From the NCBI RefSeq assembly GCF_004402235.1, contig NZ_SOFS01000016.1, positions 1-64,000 of the forward strand: a stretch of DNA of 64,000 nt, read 5' to 3'. The DNA comes from Cryobacterium glucosi (lineage in GTDB: Bacteria > Actinomycetota > Actinomycetes > Actinomycetales > Microbacteriaceae). Each line of letters opens with the position of its first letter. The first letter of the stretch is position 1. A model generated the notes under the pieces. It had not been told where the DNA came from. It made no database searches and was given only the letters and a program-made list of their open reading frames with translations. The position numbers and the translations under genes were made by a program. Below, piece after piece: positions 1-7,319 of the stretch.

Positions 1-1700
1 GCGGCGGCTTCCGCGGCGCCGGCGCCGGCGGTGCCGCCCGCTGCGCCGGGCTCCGGGCGCAACGGCACCGTGACCCGGACCGCCGCCGGAACCGGCACGC
101 GCCGGGGCAGGGGCTCCGCGAGCGGTCCCGTACTCGTGTCCGAGCGCATCCTCTTTAGCAGGATTTCGGCGCTGATCAGGCACATCGGAAGCCCGATGCC
201 CGGGATCGTCGTACCGCCCGCGTAGTAGAGGCCGTCGATCTTCGAGGAGGCGTTCGACCCGCGGAAGAACGCGCTCTGCTTGAGCGTGTGTGCGGGGCCG
301 AGTGCCCCGCCGCGCCAGGAGTTGAGGTCGTCGGCGAAGTCGCCCGGCCCGATCGTGCGGCGTACGACGATCCGGTCGGCGAGGTCGGGGATGCCTGCCC
401 AGTCGGCGAGCTGCCCGATGGCGTCGTCGGCGATCGCCTCGATGGCGGGGGAGCCCGCGCCGTCGATTCCGCCGTGGCCGAGGCCGGGGTCTGCCGGGAT
501 CGGCACGAGCAGGAACAGGTTCGAGGAGCCGTCCGGTGCGACGCCGGGGTCTGTCGCGCTCGGCATGCAGACGTAGAACGACGCCGGTGAGGCGACGCTC
601 GGCGTCTTCCCGAAGATGCGGCCGAAGTTCTCACCCCAGTCCCGGGTGAACAGGAGGGTGTGATGCTGCAGTTTCGGCAGCTGGCCGCTCACGCCGAGCA
701 GAACGAGCACGGCGCCGGGCCCGGATACCCGGCGCTGCCACCAGGACTCCGGGTAGCTTTGCAACGGCTCGGGAAGAAGCTCGGTCTCGGTGTGGTGCAG
801 GTCGGCGGCCGAGACCACCCGGTCGGCGGCGAGCCGAACGGTGGTCCCTGCCCTGTCGACGTAGCTGACCCCGGTGACGGATGCCCGAAGTCGCTTCGAC
901 ACGCCAGGCCGCGTTCCCGGTGTGGTGGTGATGGCGGTGACTCTCGCGCCCGTGATCACTTCGACGCCCTCTGCCCTGGCGAGGTCGGCGATGCTGTCGA
1001 TCAGGCGGGTGAAGCCGCCCTGCGGGTAGAGCACGCCGTCGGCAAGGTCGAGATGACTCATCAGGTGGTACATCGACGGGGTCTGGTCGGGGGAGGAACC
1101 GAGGAAGACGGCCGGATAGCCGAGGACCTGGCGCAGTCGCGGGTCGCGGACGTAGCCGGCGACGAACGTGTCGAGCGGCTGCAGGAGCAGCCGGGCGAGC
1201 CGGGGGAGGCGGGTCAGGACGTCCCGAACGAGCAGCGGCCGGAACGACTGGAAGCTCGTGTAGAGGAACCTGGACACGGCCATCCGGTAGGTGTCCTCCG
1301 CTGAGTCCAGATAGCGGTCGAGCGCGGCACCCGCTCCTGGCTCGAGGCTGTCGAACAGGGCTATATTGTCGGCGCGTTCGGCGCGGATGTCGATCGGGTC
1401 CGGGTCGTCCTCGAAGAAGACCCGGTAGCCGGGGTCGAGACGGCGCAGCTCGAGCTGCTCGGCAGAGCTCGTGCCGAACAGGCGGAAGAAGTGGTCGAAG
1501 ACGCCGGGCATCAGGTACCAGGACGGTCCGGTCTCGAACCGGAACCCCTGTTCCGTCCACGATCCTGCGCGGCCACCGAGGGTGTCGTTGGTTTCGAGCA
1601 GGGTCACCCGGTGCCCGTCACGGGCGAGCAGGGCCGCACTGGCGAGGCCGGCGATCCCGCCGCCGATCACGATCGTGCGGTTTCCATTCGAAGGGGTCAT
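1..1700 (-). CDS. crtI: Phytoene desaturase CrtI (3' end beyond window)
   Basis: This FAD-dependent desaturase introduces double bonds into phytoene to give lycopene or neurosporene-type carotenoids. The N-terminus carries the dinucleotide-binding motif VIGGGIAGLASAALLARDG (about residues 10-28), followed by the family block LGGRAGSW. Near the other end a block reading YYAGGTTIPGIGLPM matches the conserved CrtI C-terminal signature. The ATG start overlaps the crtB stop as ATGA, so translation is probably coupled. After the conserved C-terminal block the frame continues into an Ala/Gly/Pro-rich tail and is still open at the window edge (at least 566 codons). That is longer than the usual 500-550 residues, so an extended tail or a fusion is possible. 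The identity is firm. The exact product, lycopene or a less desaturated intermediate, cannot be read from the sequence. Confidence 0.93.
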   Translation of the reverse strand, partial: MTPSNGNRTIVIGGGIAGLASAALLARDGHRVTLLETNDTLGGRAGSWTEQGFRFETGPSWYLMPGVFDHFFRLFGTSSAEQLELRRLDPGYRVFFEDDPDPIDIRAERADNIALFDSLEPGAGAALDRYLDSAEDTYRMAVSRFLYTSFQSFRPLLVRDVLTRLPRLARLLLQPLDTFVAGYVRDPRLRQVLGYPAVFLGSSPDQTPSMYHLMSHLDLADGVLYPQGGFTRLIDSIADLARAEGVEVITGARVTAITTTPGTRPGVSKRLRASVTGVSYVDRAGTTVRLAADRVVSAADLHHTETELLPEPLQSYPESWWQRRVSGPGAVLVLLGVSGQLPKLQHHTLLFTRDWGENFGRIFGKTPSVASPASFYVCMPSATDPGVAPDGSSNLFLLVPIPADPGLGHGGIDGAGSPAIEAIADDAIGQLADWAGIPDLADRIVVRRTIGPGDFADDLNSWRGGALGPAHTLKQSAFFRGSNASSKIDGLYYAGGTTIPGIGLPMCLISAEILLKRMRSDTSTGPLAEPLPRRVPVPAAVRVTVPLRPEPGAAGGTAGAGAAEAA

Positions 1701-2605
1701 TTCTTCCACGCTCCAGGGCCGAGGGCTGCGCCGAGGGCGATCATCAGTTTTTCCGGGTCGGGTACCCGCACCCGGGTGTTCAGCAGGGATCGGGCGGGCG
1801 TTCCGCGGAGTTTGACCGCGAGGCTCGCGAAGAGGCCGTGCGCTGCGGCAACCGCACGCCGACTCCCGCGGGGGAGCAGGGGCAGCGCGCGCGCCGCGGC
1901 GTCGAGGTCCGCGTCCATGTCGTCGAGGAGGAAGTCCTTCTCCTCGTCGGTCATGGTGAGCAGGTTCACTCCCGGGAAGTAGTTGCGTCCGAGATCGTCC
2001 CGGTCGGCGGCGATGTCCCGCAGGAAGTTGACCTTCTGGAAGGCTGCTCCGAGGCTGCGGGCGCCGGCCGTGAGCGTCGCCAGTTCGGTCTCCGTGCGTT
2101 CGGACTCGTGCAGGAACGAGCGCAGGCACATCAGCCCGACGACCTCCGCCGAGCCGTAGATGTAGTCGGCGATGCCGGCGGCGTCGAAGGGGGCCGGGTC
2201 GAGGTCGCGTCGCATCGACGCGAAGAACGGCGCCGTGAGCCGGGCGTCGATGCCGGTCGCCCGCGCGGTGTCCGCGAAGGCGTGCACGATGAGGTTGGTG
2301 CTGAAGCCGGTCTCGATCGCCCTCAGGGTCTCGTCCTCGAGCCCGTCGAGAGCCGCACGCTGGGCCGCGTCCGGGAGACCGGCCTGGCTGGCCGCGCCGT
2401 CGACGATTTCGTCCGCGATCCGCACGAGGGCGTAGATCGAGCCGACCTGGCGGCGTTCCCGCGCGGCGAGGAGGCGGCAGGCCAGCCCGAACGATGTCGA
2501 GTAGACGCCGATGACCTGGGCTGAGCTCGCATGAGCAGCCCGGGTGTACGTCGCGATCTGGGTGGCCGTGCCGGTCGTGGGCGTCGGGCGTCGGGTGTCG
2601 GTCAT
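1697..2605 (-). CDS. crtB: Phytoene synthase CrtB
   Basis: Phytoene synthase condenses two geranylgeranyl diphosphates head to head into phytoene, the first committed carotenoid step. The 302-residue protein has the two aspartate-rich substrate-binding motifs of the squalene/phytoene synthase family: DEIVDG near residue 66 and DRDDLGRNYFP near residue 200. The length is normal for the family. It overlaps crtE upstream and crtI downstream by 4 bp each (ATGA), so it sits inside one tightly coupled operon idi-crtE-crtB-crtI. Squalene synthase is the only close alternative, and the neighbours exclude it. Confidence 0.95.
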   Translation of the reverse strand: MTDTRRPTPTTGTATQIATYTRAAHASSAQVIGVYSTSFGLACRLLAARERRQVGSIYALVRIADEIVDGAASQAGLPDAAQRAALDGLEDETLRAIETGFSTNLIVHAFADTARATGIDARLTAPFFASMRRDLDPAPFDAAGIADYIYGSAEVVGLMCLRSFLHESERTETELATLTAGARSLGAAFQKVNFLRDIAADRDDLGRNYFPGVNLLTMTDEEKDFLLDDMDADLDAAARALPLLPRGSRRAVAAAHGLFASLAVKLRGTPARSLLNTRVRVPDPEKLMIALGAALGPGAWKK

Positions 2606-3648
2606 CGGCTGCGATTCACTGAGGTGTCGGCGAGCTGGGTGAGGGTCGTGCGGAGGACCGCGGGGATCGCGGCGGTGTCGAGCGCGGCGACCGCCCTGCG
2701 GGCGTGGTCGATCGCGAGCTCGTCGGTGGACTGCAGTGCCCCGCAGCTGCGCAGGAGTACCCTGGCCTCCTCTGCCTCGTCCTGGGTGAGGTCGGCCTTG
2801 CCGACGAACGGTGCGATCGCCGGCCAGTCGCCCGTCGTACCGGCGTAGGCAACGAGCGCGGTCTGCTTGCCCTCGCGCAGGTCGGTCAGTGCGCTCTTCC
2901 CCGTGCGCGCGGGGTCTCCGAAGACGCCGAGGATATCGTCGGTGAGCTGGAAGGCGACGCCGACGAGCCTGCCGAACCGTCCGAGGGCGACGATCGCCTC
3001 CTCGCTCGCCCCCGCGAGCACGGCCCCGGCCATCAGGGGAGCCTCGAAGGAGTAGACGGCGGTCTTCTGCTCGAGGGTCACGGTCACTTCCTCGACAGAG
3101 AGGGGAGTCTTCGAAGCGGTGTTCGTGACGTCCGCGAGTTCACCGGCCGCCGACACGAAGACGGCCCGGTCCAGAAGGTCGAGGAGCCGGCCGCGCTGCT
3201 CGGCGCCGATCGGCAGCAGGGCGAGTGCGCGGTGCGCCTCGCTCAGGGCGAGGTCGCCGGCGAGGATCGCCGCCGTGGTCGCCCAGGCGCCGGTCTGCGT
3301 CCCGACGGCGCCATGGGCGAGGGCGCGCTCCGTGAACCTGCCGGCGACGTTCGCGACGCCGCGACGGTGCAGGTCGCGGTCGATCACGTCGTCGTGGATT
3401 ACGAACGCGGTGTGCAGGAGTTCGAAGCTCACGGCGACCGGGATCGCCAGGCTCATCTCTGTTCCTCCGAGTCCGGCGAACGCGGCGAGCACGAGCGCGG
3501 GACGCACCCGCTTGCCGCCACTGCTGGCCTGCTCGAGCGAGTCCCAGAGAGCGACGTAGTGCGTTCCGTAGTCGCTCGCTCGCAGCCTGGCCGCCGCGAA
3601 GTATCGCTGGAGTTCGGTCTCTACTTCGATGTGGGCGATCTCAGGCAT
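2602..3648 (-). CDS. crtE: Geranylgeranyl diphosphate synthase CrtE
   Basis: This trans-prenyltransferase extends farnesyl or dimethylallyl diphosphate with isopentenyl diphosphate to supply the C20 substrate for CrtB. The 348-residue protein has the first aspartate-rich motif HDDVID, a GGKRVRPAL block near the N-terminus, and the second aspartate-rich motif LTDDILGVFGD. The start overlaps the end of idi by 8 bp, and its stop overlaps the crtB start as ATGA. Position between idi and crtB fixes its role in carotenoid synthesis. A second prenyl synthase (29.4-30.5 kb) lies outside this operon and probably serves another lipid. Confidence 0.94.
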   Translation of the reverse strand: MPEIAHIEVETELQRYFAAARLRASDYGTHYVALWDSLEQASSGGKRVRPALVLAAFAGLGGTEMSLAIPVAVSFELLHTAFVIHDDVIDRDLHRRGVANVAGRFTERALAHGAVGTQTGAWATTAAILAGDLALSEAHRALALLPIGAEQRGRLLDLLDRAVFVSAAGELADVTNTASKTPLSVEEVTVTLEQKTAVYSFEAPLMAGAVLAGASEEAIVALGRFGRLVGVAFQLTDDILGVFGDPARTGKSALTDLREGKQTALVAYAGTTGDWPAIAPFVGKADLTQDEAEEARVLLRSCGALQSTDELAIDHARRAVAALDTAAIPAVLRTTLTQLADTSVNRSR

Positions 3649-4177
3649 CGAATCTCAACTCCTTCAGTTGGAGCACCATCCATGGGCTGAAGGCCCACGG
3701 GCTGGAGAGCGCGCTCGCGCGCAGGGTTTCGGGGTCGGTCCACACGTATTCGGAAACCTCATCGGGATTCGGCACGGGGTCGGTGTGCACCGTCGCGCGG
3801 TACACCGGGCAGATCTCGTTTTCCACGATGCCGCTCGCATCCGTCGCCCGGTAGCGGAACAGGGGAAGCGCCACGGTCAGTTCGTCGAGGTCGAGGCCGA
3901 GCTCAAACCGGCCGCGCCGTGCGATGGCCCGCCGCTGCGACTCGTCCGGGAGGGGATGCCCGCAGAAGGAGTTCGTCCAGACTCCCGGCCAGGTCCGCTT
4001 GCCGAGGGCGCGCCGGGTGACGAGAACCTCCCCGCGTTCGTTGAAGACATAGACCGAGAAGGCGAGATGAAGGGCGGTATCGGCGTCGTGCATCGTGCTC
4101 TTGGGCGCCGAGCCGATCGGGCGCCCTGATTCGTCGAGCAGTACGACGAGTTCGACCGTCTGGTCCACAGCCTGCAT
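3641..4177 (-). CDS. idi: Isopentenyl-diphosphate delta-isomerase (type 1)
   Basis: Type 1 isomerase interconverts isopentenyl and dimethylallyl diphosphate, supplying the allylic starter for CrtE. The 178-residue protein is a Nudix-fold member. It shows TWPGVWTNSFCGHP, containing the catalytic cysteine, then ELGLDLDEL and the acidic block GIVENEICPVY. The ATG was chosen because GGGGAGGAAT lies 3-4 bases upstream and because homologues begin at this point. The frame stays open far upstream, but only as antisense to apt and the regulator. It is the first gene of the operon and reads away from the divergent MarR gene, with 78 bp between the two starts. Confidence 0.94.
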   Translation of the reverse strand: MQAVDQTVELVVLLDESGRPIGSAPKSTMHDADTALHLAFSVYVFNERGEVLVTRRALGKRTWPGVWTNSFCGHPLPDESQRRAIARRGRFELGLDLDELTVALPLFRYRATDASGIVENEICPVYRATVHTDPVPNPDEVSEYVWTDPETLRASALSSPWAFSPWMVLQLKELRFDA

Positions 4178-4216
4178 GTGATTCCTCCCCTTCCCGCCAC
4201 CATACCCGTAGATATT

Positions 4217-4231
4217 GCTAACCAAGTTAGC
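4217..4231. promoter_or_regulatory. Palindromic operator between idi and crtR
   Basis: GCTAAC-CAA-GTTAGC is a perfect 6-bp inverted repeat in the short divergent promoter region. It lies just upstream of the TAGCAT -10-like hexamer of the MarR gene, where a -35 box would be, and about 40 bp from the idi start. In Corynebacterium glutamicum the MarR-type CrtR binds the equivalent region and represses the crt operon. Binding here is inferred by analogy. Confidence 0.6.
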
Positions 4232-4243
4232 TAATCGTGAGGC

Positions 4244-4249
4244 TAGCAT
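4244..4249 (+). promoter_or_regulatory. -10 element for leaderless crtR
   Basis: TAGCAT lies exactly 6 bases before the ATG of the MarR gene, and no Shine-Dalgarno sequence is present. That is the geometry of an actinobacterial leaderless transcript. Confidence 0.45.
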
Positions 4250-4255
4250 GGTGGA

Positions 4256-4873
4256 ATGTCCGAACGAGCCACTTTCCCGCCCCGGTCTCCGTCGCCGGAG
4301 CCGAGCTTCTGGACCGGCCAGGGGAACAACGGGACGACCGGGACCACCGGTGCTCGCGACGTTCTCGCCGCGCTCCGGGCATTCCGGGCCGCGGATGCCG
4401 CGATGCGCGAGCGCGCCAGGGCCGAGCTCGCGGTGAACGAGACCGACCTCGTGGCCATCAGGCACCTGATCCAGCGCGAGGCCCGCCGGACCCCGGTCAG
4501 CCCGAAGGATCTCACCTCCCACCTCGGGATCTCCTCTGCCGCGACGTCGAAGCTGCTCGCGCGCCTGACCCGCACCGGGCACATCCGCCGCGAGGCGCAC
4601 GCCGTGGACGGACGGGTCCAGCTCATCTTCGCGACGCCGGCGGCGCATCAGGAGGTGCGCCGGGCGCTCGGGGGCGTGCACGAGCGGATGTTCGCGGCCG
4701 CAGAGGACCTCGAACCGTCCGAACGAAACGCCGTTATCCGCTTCCTCACGGCCATCGCCGACGCCATGTCCGCAACGACGACGGACACCGCGTCGCACCA
4801 CGGCGGCACTCCGACCGGGGTCACAGCCCCGAGCGGGGGGACCGAAGCGGTTCAGGGGCACTCGACCACCTAG
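4256..4873 (+). CDS. crtR: MarR-family regulator, probable CrtR carotenoid repressor
   Basis: This 205-residue protein is a winged-helix MarR-family transcription factor. A disordered Pro/Ser/Gly-rich leader (about 1-35) precedes the fold. The recognition region reads VSPKDLTSHLGISSAATSKL (about residues 82-101), followed by a wing with HIRREAHAVDGR. The C-terminal 30 residues are again low complexity. It is divergent from idi-crtE-crtB-crtI and faces a palindrome. In Corynebacterium the CrtR regulator has this arrangement and is released from DNA by geranylgeranyl diphosphate. That function is inferred here from fold and position. The start has no ribosome-binding site and is probably leaderless. 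Confidence 0.8.
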   Translation: MSERATFPPRSPSPEPSFWTGQGNNGTTGTTGARDVLAALRAFRAADAAMRERARAELAVNETDLVAIRHLIQREARRTPVSPKDLTSHLGISSAATSKLLARLTRTGHIRREAHAVDGRVQLIFATPAAHQEVRRALGGVHERMFAAAEDLEPSERNAVIRFLTAIADAMSATTTDTASHHGGTPTGVTAPSGGTEAVQGHSTT

Positions 4874-4876
4874 GCT
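4871..4876 (+). promoter_or_regulatory. -10 element for leaderless apt
   Basis: TAGGCT lies exactly 6 bases before the GTG start of apt, and its first three bases are the stop codon of crtR. There is no Shine-Dalgarno sequence, so a leaderless apt mRNA is likely. Confidence 0.45.
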
Positions 4877-4882
4877 TGACCG

Positions 4883-5410
4883 GTGCCAACACCAGCAGCA
4901 GACCATGTGACCGCCCTCCTCGCGTCCTACCAGGACTTCCCGGAGACGGGCATCCTCTTCCGGGACCTCAACCCCGTTTTCGCGGACGCCGTGGCCTTCC
5001 GGGCGCTCATCGACGAACTCGCCGGGCGGTTCGCCGGGCAGTTCGACGCGGTCGCAGGAATCGAAGCGCGGGGTTTCCTGCTCGCGGCGGCCGTGGGATA
5101 CGCGGCGGGGGCATCCGTGCTCGCCGTGCGCAAGGGCGGCAAGCTGCCCGGCTCCGTGCTGTCGGAGAACTACGACCTCGAATACGGTTCGGCGTGCCTC
5201 GAACTCGAGATCGGCCAGCTGCCGGAGGGATCCCGGGTGCTCGTCCTCGACGACGTGCTCGCGACGGGCGGAACGATCGCGGCCACCTCCCGGCTCGTCC
5301 GGCGTGCCGGCTATCGGCTGACGGGCGTCGGCGTCGTGCTCGAGCTCACCGAACTCCTCGGCCGCGACCGCCTCGGCACCACCCCGCTGCACACCATCGT
5401 CGCCCTGTAG
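4883..5410 (+). CDS. apt: Adenine phosphoribosyltransferase
   Basis: Apt salvages adenine with phosphoribosyl diphosphate to form AMP in the cytoplasm. The 175-residue protein has the type I phosphoribosyltransferase signature VLVLDDVLATGGT (about residues 119-131), which binds PRPP. It also has FPETGILFRDLNPVF near the N-terminus and GIEARGFLL, both typical of Apt. The length matches the family. The start is GTG, 9 bases after the crtR stop and without a ribosome-binding site. Confidence 0.95.
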   Translation: MPTPAADHVTALLASYQDFPETGILFRDLNPVFADAVAFRALIDELAGRFAGQFDAVAGIEARGFLLAAAVGYAAGASVLAVRKGGKLPGSVLSENYDLEYGSACLELEIGQLPEGSRVLVLDDVLATGGTIAATSRLVRRAGYRLTGVGVVLELTELLGRDRLGTTPLHTIVAL

Positions 5411-5500
5411 AACCACCCCGCAGCGGGCAGGCACCGACCGCACTGTGCGAAAACCGCACGCTCTGGGCCGAATGGCGGCCGGATGCCGCATGCTTGGTTC

Positions 5501-6004
5501 ATGACGGGAAACGGCGACGAGTGGGTCTTCGCGCCAGACGGCCGCAGGTTCTGGGGACGCTTCGGGGCCGCCGGGCTGCTTGTGCACCACGCCGACCTCG
5601 GGGTGCTGATGCAGCATCGCGCCGCGTGGAGCCACAACGGCGACACCTGGGGGCTTCCCGGCGGCGCCCGGCATGAACACGAGACTGCCCTCGAAGCCGC
5701 GCTCCGCGAGGCGAACGAGGAGGCCGGCGTGCCCGCCGAACTCGTGAGCGTGCAGTTCAGCTCGGTACTCGATCTCGGCTTCTGGTCGTATACGACGGTC
5801 GTCGTACGCGCCCTCGAACCCTTCGAGCCCGTGATCAGCGACCGTGAGAGCATCGCACTGCGCTGGGTGCCCGCCGAGCTCGTCGACGCACTGCCGTTGC
5901 ACCCCGGCTTCGCCCTGAGCTGGCCGGCCCTGCGCGCCCGCCTGGACGGGGCGGATGCCGGCGGCCCGGCCACCGACGTCCGCTCGCCGGAGTCGCGCGC
6001 CTGA
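5501..6004 (+). CDS. Nudix hydrolase
   Basis: The 167-residue protein contains a Nudix box, GARHEHETALEAALREANEEAGV split as G-x5-E-x7-RE-x-x-EE-x-G-V. This binds divalent metal and hydrolyses a nucleoside diphosphate linked to some other group. The position after RE that is usually aliphatic is alanine, a mild variation. WGLPGG precedes the box, as in the MutT-like branch. The true substrate cannot be deduced. I chose ATG 5501 because a CATGCT hexamer sits 6 bases upstream. ATG 5483, 6 codons longer, is possible. It is convergent with the oxidoreductase gene to its right. Confidence 0.82.
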   Translation: MTGNGDEWVFAPDGRRFWGRFGAAGLLVHHADLGVLMQHRAAWSHNGDTWGLPGGARHEHETALEAALREANEEAGVPAELVSVQFSSVLDLGFWSYTTVVVRALEPFEPVISDRESIALRWVPAELVDALPLHPGFALSWPALRARLDGADAGGPATDVRSPESRA

Positions 6005-6014
6005 CCCGGTGCAG

Positions 6015-6482
6015 TCAGACGGCGGTCAGCACCCGGAAGACGGGATGGTCCGCGGCGATCGCCTCGAATGCCGAAACGGGTTCGTGCCGTTCCACGGGAA
6101 TGTGCGGGCGCCCGCCCGGGGCCTTCTCGACGAAGCGTTTCAGGATCGGCGCGCGGTCCTCCGCCGGCACCTCGACGAGCCAGACCGGGCGCGCCGTGCG
6201 CCTGCGGAGCGTCGCCCGGCCGCCAGCAGCGCGCACGTTCCGCACCCAGTTGCATTCGCCGAGCATCGAGACGAGGTGCCACTGGCCGTCAACGTCGGCC
6301 ATCCCGATCGGGAACCGGGTCACCTGTCCGCTGCGTCGCCCGATGACCTCGAGGGAGACCCAGCGTCTCGGCAGCACTCCGAGGCGCAGCGCCCGGTTCC
6401 ACAACCGTGCATAGCGCTTCGCCGTGGCGTTCCCCTGCCCGCCGGAATACATCGCGCGAAGCCGGTCTGCCTGGGCGCCCAT
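6015..6482 (-). CDS. Nitroreductase/quinone reductase family protein (F420-type, DUF385)
   Basis: This 155-residue protein belongs to the deazaflavin (F420)-dependent nitroreductase/quinone reductase family, a split-barrel fold related to mycobacterial Ddn. The family blocks are SLEVIGRRSGQVTRFPIG, then WHLVSMLGECNWVRNVRAAGG, then a PVWLVEVPAEDRAPIL helix. Members reduce quinones or xenobiotics with F420H2, and some bind other flavins. No F420 synthesis gene is in this window. The ATG was chosen for the GAGGAGG ribosome-binding site 8-9 bases upstream. It overlaps the stop of a 39-codon upstream reading frame as TAATG. Confidence 0.8.
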   Translation of the reverse strand: MGAQADRLRAMYSGGQGNATAKRYARLWNRALRLGVLPRRWVSLEVIGRRSGQVTRFPIGMADVDGQWHLVSMLGECNWVRNVRAAGGRATLRRRTARPVWLVEVPAEDRAPILKRFVEKAPGGRPHIPVERHEPVSAFEAIAADHPVFRVLTAV

Positions 6483-6601
6483 TACCGCGCCCTCCTCACC
6501 GGACGGGACGCCGGCCGGGGGACCGCGTGCGCATCGCCCCGGGGAAGCCACGGCACGGTCGGGCTCGTCACGCGCTGGTATGCGGGATAGTCCGTGTCCA
6601 T
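6482..6601 (-). CDS. Possible 39-residue upstream reading frame
   Basis: A short frame starting MDTDYPAYQRVTSPTVPWLP and rich in Pro/Arg ends at a TAA that shares one base with the ATG of the F420-type oxidoreductase gene. This could be a small coupled protein or a leader peptide. There is no clear ribosome-binding site before it, and I recognise no family. Its GC-rich codon pattern does not prove coding. Confidence 0.3.
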   Translation of the reverse strand: MDTDYPAYQRVTSPTVPWLPRGDAHAVPRPASRPVRRAR

Positions 6602-6712
6602 GCCCGAAGCGTACGCCGGGTTCGGCCGTCCGGCACCGTGCTTCCGGCACGCTCCACCCGATCCGTGACACCGGCCCCGTGCGACCCGCTACCGTTGACA
6701 CCCGGAGGAATC

Positions 6713-7267
6713 ATGAAACTGGAACCGTTGTTCCTCAGGCTCGACCGGGTCGCCGGTGGTCGGTCCGTCGAATACACCATCGCGCCCGAGATGCGCCGGC
6801 ACCCCAGGACCAGGCGCACGTTCGTCGCGATCCTGTGGCTCCTCGCCGCGGAACTGGTCCTCGGCGCGGCCGCGGTCGTCATCGCTGTCGTCCTGTTCCT
6901 CGGCGGCACCGAGATCCCGACCTCGGTCTGGATGCGCACCTTCGTCGTGCTCGCGATGACGCTCACCCTGCTCTACTTCGCCTGGCGGGCGCAGAAGGGC
7001 TTCTACTGGGCCTACCTCCGGCTGCGCCTGTTCAGCAAGATCTTTCCGGTGATCACGCTCGTCCTCGCCGCCATCCCGGGCCTGTACCCGTTGTGGATGG
7101 TCAGCGAGCAGATCCTGTTCAGCCTCATCATGATCGGCGTCGGAGACTACCTCTCCTCCGACCACATGCGCGAGGCGTTCCCCAGGCCGCCGCGCACACC
7201 GAAGCCGCCGCGCACACCGAGGCCGCCGCGCACCCCGAAGCCGCCGCGCACCGCACCGCCGCGCTAG
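6713..7267 (+). CDS. Small membrane protein with Pro-Arg-Thr-Lys repeat tail
   Basis: I do not recognise this 184-residue protein. It has about four predicted membrane segments (roughly 37-64, 74-91, 107-123 and 126-145). The basic cytoplasmic-looking N-terminus includes RRHPRTRR. The last 30 residues are four copies of the hexapeptide PPRTPK or a close variant, a strongly basic, extended tail. The ATG is preceded by GGAGG at good spacing, which supports this start over longer frames. It stands alone between oppositely oriented genes. Confidence 0.7.
   Translation: MKLEPLFLRLDRVAGGRSVEYTIAPEMRRHPRTRRTFVAILWLLAAELVLGAAAVVIAVVLFLGGTEIPTSVWMRTFVVLAMTLTLLYFAWRAQKGFYWAYLRLRLFSKIFPVITLVLAAIPGLYPLWMVSEQILFSLIMIGVGDYLSSDHMREAFPRPPRTPKPPRTPRPPRTPKPPRTAPPR
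7187..7258 (+). repeat. Four 18-bp tandem repeats in a coding region
   Basis: Four consecutive 18-base units of the form CCGCCGCGCAC(A/C)CCG(A/C)AG encode PPRTPK, PPRTPR, PPRTPK and PPRTAP at the end of the membrane protein gene. The near-identity at DNA level points to recent tandem duplication, and copy number may vary between strains. Confidence 0.85.
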
Positions 7268-7319
7268 CCTGGCGCGTTACGGACCCCACCCGAATGTCGC
7301 AGGGCGCCGCGACGCAGGC

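Noticed and set aside
4178-5902. N-terminal extension of idi into a 753-codon open frame on the minus strand
   Set aside because: The extra part is antisense to apt, the MarR gene and the Nudix gene, has no family resemblance, and a strong ribosome-binding site marks the short start.
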